NCBI RefSeq assembly: GCF_002015035.1
Contig: NZ_MUXY01000001.1
Coordinates: 1-64,000 of the forward strand
Length of the DNA: 64,000 nucleotides
Direction of reading: 5' to 3'
DNA from: Haemophilus parahaemolyticus
GTDB lineage: Bacteria; Pseudomonadota; Gammaproteobacteria; Enterobacterales; Pasteurellaceae
Position numbers and translations under genes: made by a program. The notes beneath the pieces are model-generated. The model was not told where the DNA came from and made no database searches. It worked only from the letters and a program-made list of their open reading frames with translations. Every line of letters starts with the position of its first letter. Positions within the stretch are counted from its first letter, which is position 1. Of the stretch, positions 18,375-28,425 are shown in pieces.

Positions 18375-20393
18375 TTACTTATTTCGTTTCTTCTCAATTG
18401 TGTCTAGCAACTGATTGATTTCTGTATTTGCAAAAATCTCTTCAATAGTGTGGCTGAGTTTACGTCGCCAGTTTGGGTATTCCATACTTGTTCCAGGAAT
18501 ATTGACAGGATCAAGCATATTCAACCAATCTTCAGGCTGTGAACCAAATAACACACTATTTGTGTCTGCCACATAGGCTTGCAATTGATGTGTGAACTCT
18601 TTGCTTACGTTGGTATCAGTATTCGCAAGTTCTTGCACATTTTCAACCGCTTGTCGAATTTTCTCTTTTGCCTCTTTGCGTCCTTGTTTGAGAATATTCA
18701 GTACTTTTTTACTCGGATAAACCCCGAATTGCTCGCCTAAATCAAAGTCGTAGCCTTTCCAATAGCCTTGCACCGTTGGTAAGTCGTGTGTGCTTAACGT
18801 GGTCATTGCTTGGTATGGATAGTTCTCTAGCGGTTTACTTCCGTTTGCATCCATTTCAAAATAAAAAATGTTATAAGCTAAAATACCTTTTTCTTCCAAT
18901 TTTTTGAGCATACCTTTCGGCACAGTGCCTAACGCTTCAGCAATGATTAAACATTGGTGGCGTTGGCTTTCAAGAGCCAGAATCGCAAGTAAATCATCTA
19001 ATGGATAACGCACATAAGCCCCGTTTTTGGCAGAGTCTCCTTTTGCTACCCACCACATACGTGCCAAACCTAAAATATGATCAATCCGTAATGCACCACA
19101 ATCTTTCATATTGGCACGTAATAAGTCAATAAATGGTTGATAACCTCGTGCTTGTAATACTTCTGGATGCATTGGCGATAAGCCCCAGTTTTGTCCGTTT
19201 GGCGCCATAATATCTGGAGGAGCACCCACAGAAGCATCCAATACAAACAACTCTTTATCTGCCCAGGTTTCCGCGCCGTTATCTGCTACGCCTACGGCTA
19301 AATCGCGGTAAAAGCCCACAGGCATTCCAAGCTCTTTCGCCAATAAGTTGCATTGTTGTAATTGCTGTTGTGCAATAAATTGCAACCACATATAAAAACG
19401 TACTAAATCGCTTTGTTCCGCTTGGAATTGTGCCACTGCTGGCGAATGGTAATCATGATATTGTTCTGCCCAGAAATTCCAGCCCCATTGTTCGCTAAAT
19501 TGTGCAGAGAGCCAACTATGTAATGCATCAAACGTACCTTGGATTTTTAACGCTTCGCCATTTTGAGCGATAAATTGCTCGAAAGCGGTCTGATCTTGGC
19601 GACAAAATGCAGAATAGGCTAAACGTAAACCGTGCAATTTCAAGCTCATTACTTGCGTATAATCGACATAATCTTTCGCACGCTGTTCGGCTAATTGGCG
19701 TTGCGTTTCAGCATCATTAAACCACGTTTGAGCTTCTACTGATTTTTGGAATGCCTCAATTGCATTCACATCAATATAGACGATATTCATCCATAAACGC
19801 GAAGATGGGCTGTAAGGGCTTGCCCCTTCTGCATTCGCAGGGAAAAGTGCGTGAATTGGATTAAGACCGACAAAATCGCCCCCTTTTTCAGCTACTTTGA
19901 TTAAGAATGCTTTGAGATCACTGAAATCGCCAATTCCCCAGTTTTGCTCTGAACGTAAGGTGTAAAGCTGTAAAATCGCTCCCCATAATTTCTGATGAGC
20001 TTGCAACGCTTTTGGTTGGAATGCGGTTTCTGGTGTCACAATCACACGGCAATGATACGCTGCTTTTGCGGTGTGAAGAGAAAGCTCATGATAGCCTAGA
20101 GGTAAATTACTCGGCAAGTTGATTGCATTGCGTTTTACTTTGCCTGTCAGCATTTCGTTATTTTCAAGCGTAAGTTGCCAGTGTGCCTGCAAGTCTTGAT
20201 TGCTGTTTGCAATATGCAGTGGAATATAGACCGCTTGTCCTGCCTTGACCACTTTAACAAGCGGTAGAATTTGGCGACTTTTTGGCGAGCCAAGGCGTTT
20301 CGCGATTTTTTGGTAAACTTCCGAGCTTGCATAACGACGACGACCATATTCATCGAAGAAATAAGTGTTTAAATAAGGGTGAGTTTGTTTCAT
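18375..20393 (-). CDS. malQ: 4-alpha-glucanotransferase (amylomaltase)
   Basis: GH77 disproportionating enzyme that converts maltose and short maltodextrins into longer dextrins and glucose in the cytoplasm. Motifs: LYTLRSEQNWGIGDFSDL, then ALRIDHILGLARMWWV (nucleophile aspartate), IIAEALGTVP (acid/base glutamate) and TLSTHDLPTVQGYW. 672 residues (E. coli 694). It is the last gene of malE-malF-malG-malQ, separated from malG by a repeat-bearing spacer. No malP (phosphorylase) is adjacent, unlike E. coli malPQ. Confidence 0.95.
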   Translation of the reverse strand: MKQTHPYLNTYFFDEYGRRRYASSEVYQKIAKRLGSPKSRQILPLVKVVKAGQAVYIPLHIANSNQDLQAHWQLTLENNEMLTGKVKRNAINLPSNLPLGYHELSLHTAKAAYHCRVIVTPETAFQPKALQAHQKLWGAILQLYTLRSEQNWGIGDFSDLKAFLIKVAEKGGDFVGLNPIHALFPANAEGASPYSPSSRLWMNIVYIDVNAIEAFQKSVEAQTWFNDAETQRQLAEQRAKDYVDYTQVMSLKLHGLRLAYSAFCRQDQTAFEQFIAQNGEALKIQGTFDALHSWLSAQFSEQWGWNFWAEQYHDYHSPAVAQFQAEQSDLVRFYMWLQFIAQQQLQQCNLLAKELGMPVGFYRDLAVGVADNGAETWADKELFVLDASVGAPPDIMAPNGQNWGLSPMHPEVLQARGYQPFIDLLRANMKDCGALRIDHILGLARMWWVAKGDSAKNGAYVRYPLDDLLAILALESQRHQCLIIAEALGTVPKGMLKKLEEKGILAYNIFYFEMDANGSKPLENYPYQAMTTLSTHDLPTVQGYWKGYDFDLGEQFGVYPSKKVLNILKQGRKEAKEKIRQAVENVQELANTDTNVSKEFTHQLQAYVADTNSVLFGSQPEDWLNMLDPVNIPGTSMEYPNWRRKLSHTIEEIFANTEINQLLDTIEKKRNK

Positions 20394-20425
20394 TTGCTTT
20401 TCCTAAATATAAATATATCGTACCG

Positions 20426-20520
20426 TAGGGTGTGTGAAATGAAGCTTCACGCACGCAAGCGGTTTATTTTTCATAAAAATTGACAAAGTGTGCGAGGATT
20501 TTTTTAATCCACACACCCTA
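20426..20520. repeat. inverted-repeat element in the malG-malQ spacer
   Basis: Perfect 11-bp ends TAGGGTGTGTG (20426-20436) and CACACACCCTA (20510-20520) enclose 73 bp that itself holds GGATT/AATCC and GAAGCTTC palindromes. Ends share TAGGG with repeat family B nearby but the interior differs. No reading frame. It fills the 133-bp malG-malQ spacer. Confidence 0.6.
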
Positions 20521-20526
20521 TGTTTT

Positions 20527-21417
20527 CTACCCTTTCACCCCACCGGCTGTGAGACCGCCAACCAACCAACGTTGTGCCAAAATAAACACAAGGGTAATTG
20601 GAATTGCTGAAAGGATTGCCGCTGCCGCGAAGTCGCCCCAGAGGTAATTTTGTGGATGAAGATATTGTTGCATTCCCACTGCTAAAGTGTAGTTATCTAC
20701 ATCACGTAATAAGAGTGAAGCAACAGGGACTTCAATGATAGAGGAAATAAATGCGAGAATAAATACTACCGCTAAAATTGGTACTGAAAGTGGTAACAAA
20801 ATTAAGCGGAAAGTTTGCCACGGGGTTGCACCATCAAGAGCGGCGGCTTCTTCTAACGATTTATCGATGGTTTCAAAGTAGCCTTTGATTGTCCAAACGT
20901 GCATTGCAATCCCTCCAAGGTAAGCAAAAATCACGCCGCCGTGGGTATTCAAGCCTAAAAATGGAATGTAGTCGCTTAAGCGATCAAATAAAGCATACAA
21001 CGCCACAAGAGAAAGCACTGCAGGGAACATTTGGAAAATCAACATCGATTTCAAAAGCAAACTTTTGCCTACAAAGCGTAAGCGTGCAAAGGCATACGCT
21101 GCGGTAGTAGAAAGCATTAGTGTGATGATTGCGGTAATGCCAGCTACTTTCACAGAGTTCCAAAGCCAAAGTAATACTGGGAACGGTGGTGGTGTTACCG
21201 TACCATCAGAGTGCGTTACACTAAAACCAAGTGCTAATTTCCAGTGTTCGAGAGAGATTTCACTTGGGATCAGCTCACCTAAAGCCAAGTTTCCAGGGCG
21301 AAGTGAGATGCCGATGATCATAAACATCGGGAATAAAATTAAAGCACAAAAGCCGATTAAAAACAGATGCGTTGAAAATAAACGCAGTTTCATTGATTTA
21401 GGTTGGACAATAGCCAT
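20527..21417 (-). CDS. malG: maltose ABC transporter permease MalG
   Basis: Inner-membrane permease subunit of the MalEFGK2 maltose/maltodextrin importer. 296 residues with six transmembrane helices; the EAA loop that docks MalK is [22 protein letters not shown] (shown in part) at about 190-210. C-terminus ends in [15 protein letters not shown], as in E. coli. Downstream of malF with a 109-bp spacer that carries a family B repeat. Confidence 0.95.
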   Translation of the reverse strand: MAIVQPKSMKLRLFSTHLFLIGFCALILFPMFMIIGISLRPGNLALGELIPSEISLEHWKLALGFSVTHSDGTVTPPPFPVLLWLWNSVKVAGITAIITLMLSTTAAYAFARLRFVGKSLLLKSMLIFQMFPAVLSLVALYALFDRLSDYIPFLGLNTHGGVIFAYLGGIAMHVWTIKGYFETIDKSLEEAAALDGATPWQTFRLILLPLSVPILAVVFILAFISSIIEVPVASLLLRDVDNYTLAVGMQQYLHPQNYLWGDFAAAAILSAIPITLVFILAQRWLVGGLTAGGVKG

Positions 21418-21451
21418 AGGTTGTATCCTTTTGTATTTCCCTTAGAACCTT

Positions 21452-21515
21452 TGTAGGGACAGGCTTTATGCCTGTCCTTGGCAATTTTGGACAGGGATAA
21501 ACCCTGTCCCTACGA
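21452..21515. repeat. double-hairpin repeat family B, copy 1 (malF-malG spacer)
   Basis: GTAGGGACAGG, loop CTTTATG, CCTGTCC form one hairpin; GGACAGGG, loop ATAAA, CCCTGTCC form a second. The outer ends GTAGGGACAGG and CCTGTCCCTAC are also complementary, so one large cruciform is possible. Related to 27271-27334 and 43561-43633. It could protect or attenuate mRNA between malF and malG. Confidence 0.75.
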
Positions 21516-21526
21516 GAGTAAAAGCA

Positions 21527-23077
21527 TTAATCCTGAGAAAGTTTTGTCATTCTAATTTGGAACAACGCTAATCCGCTCACGAGTAAGAAGATAATCACGG
21601 CGATGGCTGCAGCTAAGCCGAAGTCTTGTGTACCGCTGCCTTCAAAAGCGATGCGATATGTATAGCTTACTAACAAATCAGTGTGACCTGCTGGAGTAGT
21701 TGTTCCCACCATGTTTGGCCCACCATTAGTTAAAAGCTGAATTAATACAAAGTTATTAAAGTTAAAGGCAAAGCTTGCAATCAAAAGTGGCATTAATGGT
21801 TTTACCAACAACGGCATCGTAATGCGGGTGAAGTTTTGCCATACGCTTGCACCATCAATTGCTGAAGCCTCATATAAGTCTTGCGGTATTGCTTTTAATA
21901 AGCCCATACACACGATCATAATGTATGGATAGCCTAGCCAAGTATTTACGATTAACAACATCGTTTTGGCTAAGAATGGATTGTTAAACCACTCTGGACG
22001 AATACCGAATAGGTTATTCAGAATTAAGTTGATTTCCCCGAAACTTTGATTAAATAGTCCTTTAAAAATCAAAATTGAAATAAACCCAGGTACGGCATAT
22101 GGCAAAATGAGCAGTAAGCGATAAACCGATTTGCCACGTAATGCCTCCCATTGCACAAGTGAGGCAAATACCATACCAATAATCGTAGTGAACACTACAG
22201 TTAAGAGGGCAAAAACCACCGTCCACACGAAAATTTTAAGGAAAGGTTCTTGTACGCCTTCATCGGTTAAAATTTTCACAAAGTTTTTCCAGCCCACACC
22301 CACGGTATAACCAGGTTCTAAACGCTCGCCAACAAAATTGCCTTGATTATCGATTTCTTGAAAGAAACCAATCGCATCATTCGCACGATAAACTTTGCCT
22401 GTTTCTAGGTTGGTTAAATCTTGTAAACTGTCTTCATAGCGATAACGTGGTTTTTGCTCAGCAAATTGGCGTAAAGAACTCATACTCAAACGTTCTTCCG
22501 TCGGCAATACTACTTGAAGGCTTTGTAATACTTGACGATTTTGCGTAATTACTTTCAGTGGTGCAACTTTGGCTTCAGGCAGTTGTTCCACTTCTTTTAC
22601 CGCCACTTCACCTTCATTACTGCCTAATACAAGCGGTTCAGAAAGATAATTTTTTTGCGAAGTTTTGTTCGTTAGGGCAATTTGGTATTGGTTCTCGCCA
22701 TTTTCCAATAATTTAAAATCTAAACGATCACCTGCGGCATAGGTTTGGCTTTGGAGCTGTTTTAATACCTGCTCATAGCTCAGCTGGTTAGAGCCACTGT
22801 AGTTTGTAAAAGCAATTACTACCGTACAAAGCAGTGGAAACAGCACGAAAATTCCCATTGCAGCAACGCCTGGATAAACATAACGCCAGCGATAGGTAGC
22901 TTGATTACTAAAGATGTAAATTCCTGAAGTAACCACAACTAACACGAGCAGTGCGAAAAGAATTTCACCTTGTAGATAGATAGTAAAAACAAGATAAAAC
23001 GCAATGAGATAAAGCAAGCCTGAAAAGATGCGTTTAACCCAAAGTTGAGAAGGAGTGAGTGGTTTGGTATTTAGCAT
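21527..23077 (-). CDS. malF: maltose ABC transporter permease MalF
   Basis: Larger permease subunit, 516 residues (E. coli 514). Two N-terminal helices, a further helix near 70, a long periplasmic P2 loop (about 95-275) that contacts MalE, then the permease core with the EAA loop EASAIDGASVWQNFTRITMPL (in part). The ATG at 23077 has GGGGA at 5-nt spacing and matches the family start MLNTKPL; a start 30 bp further up is rejected. Cotranscribed with malE upstream. Confidence 0.95.
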   Translation of the reverse strand: MLNTKPLTPSQLWVKRIFSGLLYLIAFYLVFTIYLQGEILFALLVLVVVTSGIYIFSNQATYRWRYVYPGVAAMGIFVLFPLLCTVVIAFTNYSGSNQLSYEQVLKQLQSQTYAAGDRLDFKLLENGENQYQIALTNKTSQKNYLSEPLVLGSNEGEVAVKEVEQLPEAKVAPLKVITQNRQVLQSLQVVLPTEERLSMSSLRQFAEQKPRYRYEDSLQDLTNLETGKVYRANDAIGFFQEIDNQGNFVGERLEPGYTVGVGWKNFVKILTDEGVQEPFLKIFVWTVVFALLTVVFTTIIGMVFASLVQWEALRGKSVYRLLLILPYAVPGFISILIFKGLFNQSFGEINLILNNLFGIRPEWFNNPFLAKTMLLIVNTWLGYPYIMIVCMGLLKAIPQDLYEASAIDGASVWQNFTRITMPLLVKPLMPLLIASFAFNFNNFVLIQLLTNGGPNMVGTTTPAGHTDLLVSYTYRIAFEGSGTQDFGLAAAIAVIIFLLVSGLALFQIRMTKLSQD

Positions 23078-23203
23078 AAAGATCCCCAAATGTTTGAGAA
23101 AATGCAAGAATTTAGAAAAATAACCGCTTTCGCAAAAGTCTATGAAAATGCAATATTCATAGAAAAGAAATGATTTTTTTGTAGCAATAGTGTTGCTTTA
23201 GCA

Positions 23204-23228
23204 TAGGGGCACGAGCAACACGCCCCTA
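23204..23228. repeat. small palindrome in the malE-malF spacer
   Basis: TAGGGGC and GCCCCTA, 11 bp apart, in the 171-bp spacer after malE. It resembles the ends of the nearby REP-like repeats. A hairpin here would suit the usual strong drop in expression after the binding-protein gene. Confidence 0.5.
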
Positions 23229-23248
23229 CACTTACTACGATATAATAA

Positions 23249-24433
23249 CTACTCTTTTTCAATCTTCGCTTGTGCTTCATCAAGCGCTGCTTTTACAGAT
23301 TGACGACCAGAAGTTGCATTCACAATGGCCGCTTTTTCTGAATACCAGAAACGACTCATTTGAGGAATATTTGGCATTATCTCCCCATTTTCTGCATTTT
23401 TCATTGTTGCTGCGATACGTGGATCTGAGGCTAATTTCGCTTGGTAAGATTTTAATGCCACCGCACCTAATGGTGCATCTTTGTTCATAGTATCTAAACC
23501 ACTATCCGTTAAGAGGTAGTTTTCTAAAAACTCTTTTGCTAAGTCTTTGTTCGGGCTTGAAGCATTTACTGCCGCACTTAATACGCCAACGAATGGTTTA
23601 GATGCTTTACCGTTTAACGTTGGAAGCACCGCTACACCATAGTTGATGCCACTTTTCTCAATGTTTGCCCAAGACCAAGGGCCGTTAATGGTTAATGCGG
23701 TATTACCTTTGTTAAATGAAGCTTCAGAAACCGAGTAATCAGCATCAGCATTGATCACTTTTTTCTTCACAAGATCGACGACGAATTGTAAGCCTTTTTG
23801 TGCTGCTTCGTTGTTCACACCTACATTTTTCACGTCATAGCCGTTTGGGGTAACTTTAAAGGCATAAGCCCCTTGTGAAGAAGACACAGGCCAGGTAAAG
23901 TAGGGTTCTTGTAAGTTCCACATAATCGCATTTTTGCCTTTTGCACGAAGTTCTTTGTCTAAGCCTTCGATCTCTTCCCACGTTTTTGGTGGGTTCGGCA
24001 CTAAGTCTTTGTTATAGATTAAAGAGAGTGATTCAATCGCAATAGGGTAAGCAATTTGTTTGCCGTTATATTTATTTGCATTCCAACCGATGTCAGAAAT
24101 TTTCGCTTTAAATTCTGCACTTGGTTGCACCTCTGCAATTAAACCTGCTTGTGCGTAGCCACCAAAACGGTCATGAGCGAAAATGATGATGTCTGGACCA
24201 TCTCCTGTTGAAGCCACTTGTGGGAAAAGTTCTTCTAATTTTCCTGGGTGTTCAACGGTCACTTTTACGCCCGCTTCATTTTCAAATTTTTTACCGACTT
24301 CAGCTAAGCCGTTGTAGCCTTTATCGGCACTGATCCAGATGTTGAGTTGTCCTTCTACAATTTTTGCTTGCACGCCTTGGGCAATCAAGAATCCAACACA
24401 TAATGCTAATGCGGTTTTGGTGAATTTTTTCAT
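23249..24433 (-). CDS. malE: periplasmic maltose-binding protein
   Basis: Substrate-binding protein of the maltose importer. Signal peptide of about 23 residues (ends GVQA, then KIVEGQL). Mature start [20 protein letters not shown] parallels E. coli [20 protein letters not shown]. The ligand aromatic and acidic residues are in the expected blocks: [33 protein letters not shown] and [10 protein letters not shown]. 394 residues. The ATG at 24433 has AGGA at 7 nt; an in-frame upstream ATG is rejected. First gene of malEFG(Q), driven from the shared promoter region. Confidence 0.97.
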   Translation of the reverse strand: MKKFTKTALALCVGFLIAQGVQAKIVEGQLNIWISADKGYNGLAEVGKKFENEAGVKVTVEHPGKLEELFPQVASTGDGPDIIIFAHDRFGGYAQAGLIAEVQPSAEFKAKISDIGWNANKYNGKQIAYPIAIESLSLIYNKDLVPNPPKTWEEIEGLDKELRAKGKNAIMWNLQEPYFTWPVSSSQGAYAFKVTPNGYDVKNVGVNNEAAQKGLQFVVDLVKKKVINADADYSVSEASFNKGNTALTINGPWSWANIEKSGINYGVAVLPTLNGKASKPFVGVLSAAVNASSPNKDLAKEFLENYLLTDSGLDTMNKDAPLGAVALKSYQAKLASDPRIAATMKNAENGEIMPNIPQMSRFWYSEKAAIVNATSGRQSVKAALDEAQAKIEKE

Positions 24434-24533
24434 AGGAATGTCCTCGTTTAGGTTTATATCAATTGCCAAGCCATTTTTATTCCATCTGACTTGGTTTTAT
24501 GCCTCGCATAATGCAAAAAATACATTGGCTTTT

Positions 24534-24543
24534 CCTCATCCCC
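24534..24543 (-). promoter_or_regulatory. MalT box, exact consensus
   Basis: On the minus strand this reads GGGGATGAGG, identical to the E. coli MalT-box consensus GGGGAKGAGG. It is oriented toward malE, about 100 bp before its start codon. MalT-maltotriose-ATP binding is inferred; malT itself is in this window. Confidence 0.7.
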
Positions 24544-24608
24544 CCCTCTACGCCCCCCTGACTAAAATCTTGATTTACTTCACAAAATTGACCGCTTGCA
24601 TCTCATTT

Positions 24609-24624
24609 TGTGATCTGGGTCACA
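24609..24624. promoter_or_regulatory. CRP site 1 of the mal promoter region
   Basis: TGTGA-TCTGGG-TCACA, ten of ten core bases of the CRP consensus. Its T at the fourth-from-core position marks it as an ordinary CRP-N site, not CRP-S. Implies glucose/cAMP control of the mal regulon. Confidence 0.85.
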
Positions 24625-24641
24625 TTTTTTAGGTAAAATTC

Positions 24642-24657
24642 TGTGATCTAGTTCACA
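24642..24657. promoter_or_regulatory. CRP site 2 of the mal promoter region
   Basis: TGTGA-TCTAGT-TCACA, ten of ten core bases. It starts exactly 33 bp after site 1, close to three helical turns, so both CRP dimers would sit on the same face of the DNA. Confidence 0.85.
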
Positions 24658-24715
24658 AAAAATGGCGTAAAAAAGTTCTATTTCACTATGCAAAAAAATT
24701 ACAAAAGTATGATGT

Positions 24716-24725
24716 ACTCCTCCTA
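24716..24725 (-). promoter_or_regulatory. possible second MalT box
   Basis: Minus-strand TAGGAGGAGT contains the core GGAGGA of the MalT box but departs from consensus in the outer bases. About 80 bp before malK. Weak on its own; supported only by context. Confidence 0.35.
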
Positions 24726-24803
24726 AAAAATCCTTAAATTATCGACAAGTTCAGTTAGGTGCGAATTAAGCTAAAAATTCCACCGCTTTGTGAGGATTCC
24801 CAA

Positions 24804-27250
<2,447 letters not shown>

Positions 27251-27270
27251 TATCTAACACCGTCATATAT

Positions 27271-27334
27271 CGTAGGGACAGGGGCTATCCCTGTCCTTTT
27301 CGTATTATTGGACGGGGATAAACCCTACTCCTAC
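27271..27334. repeat. double-hairpin repeat family B, copy 2 (lamB-malM spacer)
   Basis: CGTAGGGACAGGG, CTAT, CCCTGTCC form the first hairpin. The second half, GGACGGGGATAAACCCTACTCC, is partly degraded. Sits between lamB and malM, the same relative setting (inside a mal operon) as copy 1. Confidence 0.7.
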
Positions 27335-27368
27335 AATTTATTACAATGAATATTTCAGGGGATAATTT

Positions 27369-28271
27369 ATGAAATTCAAACTCTCCCTTTTATTTTCCGC
27401 TCTTGCCCTTTCAAGTGCTATTTTTGCAAACGAACCATCTAAAACAGAACTCGCTAATTTCAATTGGCAAGCGGTCGATTTATCGCAAAAAATTACCAGC
27501 GATGTGAACGAGGCAAAAATTGTCGCCTTCGCTAAAAATCTTACAGGCACAGAGAGTGCCGTTATTGGTTACAAAATTCCTGCCAATCAAGGCACATTAA
27601 ATATCAAAATCAAAAGCTTGGTCGTAGATAACAACCACATTTTTGTACCGAATGTATTAGTGCTTGATAGCGATTACAATGTTTCTCTCAAATATCCAGC
27701 CTCCCAATTTAAGAAAGCGGAAGAGCGAGGATTAGAAGGTAACCAATTACAAGCTGAATTAAGCTTAACCCCTGTTTCAGGACAAGATTTTGTTTATGTG
27801 CTTCTCTACACCACTGAACAAGATCTGAATGGGCAAACCCAATTCACCCACCCTGCTAAACTCTATGAAAAGGCAAAAGGCAACCAACCGCCAGCAATTG
27901 CCGATATTATGGTCAAACATACCAATTCAGGTAAAATCGAGTTAGAAGTGGATGGCATACAATCAACGCAATTTGTCGGTTTAGGTAATATTGCTAAAGG
28001 CGGTGCGATCTTTGAAAGTAAAGCACAAACTGCACCTACGCAAAGCGTGGGAGAGGCGAAACCAACGGCGAGCAAAATGCAAAAAAGCGTTAAAAATGAA
28101 CCGCTTGCTCAGCCTGTAGAGCAAACTACGGAGCAATATTTCAACCAAGCGGTGAAAAGTGCGCTGAAAAATCATGACATTAATAAAGCAATGAACTTGG
28201 TCAATGAAGCAGAAAAATTAGGCTTAACTCAACCTCGTAAAATTTTCTTACAGCAAGTTTCATCTAAATAA
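27369..28271 (+). CDS. malM: maltose operon periplasmic protein MalM
   Basis: Periplasmic protein of unknown biochemical role that travels with lamB. Signal peptide of about 20 residues (SSAIFA then NEPSK). The family feature is a lumenal start LANFNWQAVDLSQK, and a middle region AKLYEKAKGNQPPAIADIMVKHT before a low-complexity linker (about 210-245) and a helical tail. 300 residues (E. coli 306). Third gene of malK-lamB-malM. Confidence 0.92.
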   Translation: MKFKLSLLFSALALSSAIFANEPSKTELANFNWQAVDLSQKITSDVNEAKIVAFAKNLTGTESAVIGYKIPANQGTLNIKIKSLVVDNNHIFVPNVLVLDSDYNVSLKYPASQFKKAEERGLEGNQLQAELSLTPVSGQDFVYVLLYTTEQDLNGQTQFTHPAKLYEKAKGNQPPAIADIMVKHTNSGKIELEVDGIQSTQFVGLGNIAKGGAIFESKAQTAPTQSVGEAKPTASKMQKSVKNEPLAQPVEQTTEQYFNQAVKSALKNHDINKAMNLVNEAEKLGLTQPRKIFLQQVSSK

Positions 28272-28300
28272 TCCTATCTTTTTATCATAATGATCCTTTT

Positions 28301-28334
28301 GCCATCACTGCTGCAACACCGTGATGGCTTTTTT
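28301..28334 (+). terminator. terminator after malM
   Basis: Perfect 8-bp stem GCCATCAC/GTGATGGC, 12-nt loop, followed by TTTTTT. Ends the malK-lamB-malM transcript before malT. Confidence 0.85.
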
Positions 28335-28425
28335 ATATTCTGGTTACCAGAAATTTCTCCCCCATTTTCTGTAAAAAATTGCTAAAATCAAACTGATATA
28401 CATCATAAAAAGAGGAAAAGAAAGG

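Larger units (their letters stand above)
24434..24803. promoter_or_regulatory. divergent malE/malK promoter region
   Basis: A 370-bp non-coding region between the two mal operons. It contains two CRP sites, one exact MalT box and one weaker MalT box (separate entries), plus a DNA uptake signal (ACCGCTTGC form) near 24591. The layout parallels the E. coli malEp-malKp region, where MalT and several CRP sites form a nucleoprotein complex. The core promoter -10 hexamers could not be fixed with confidence. Confidence 0.75.
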
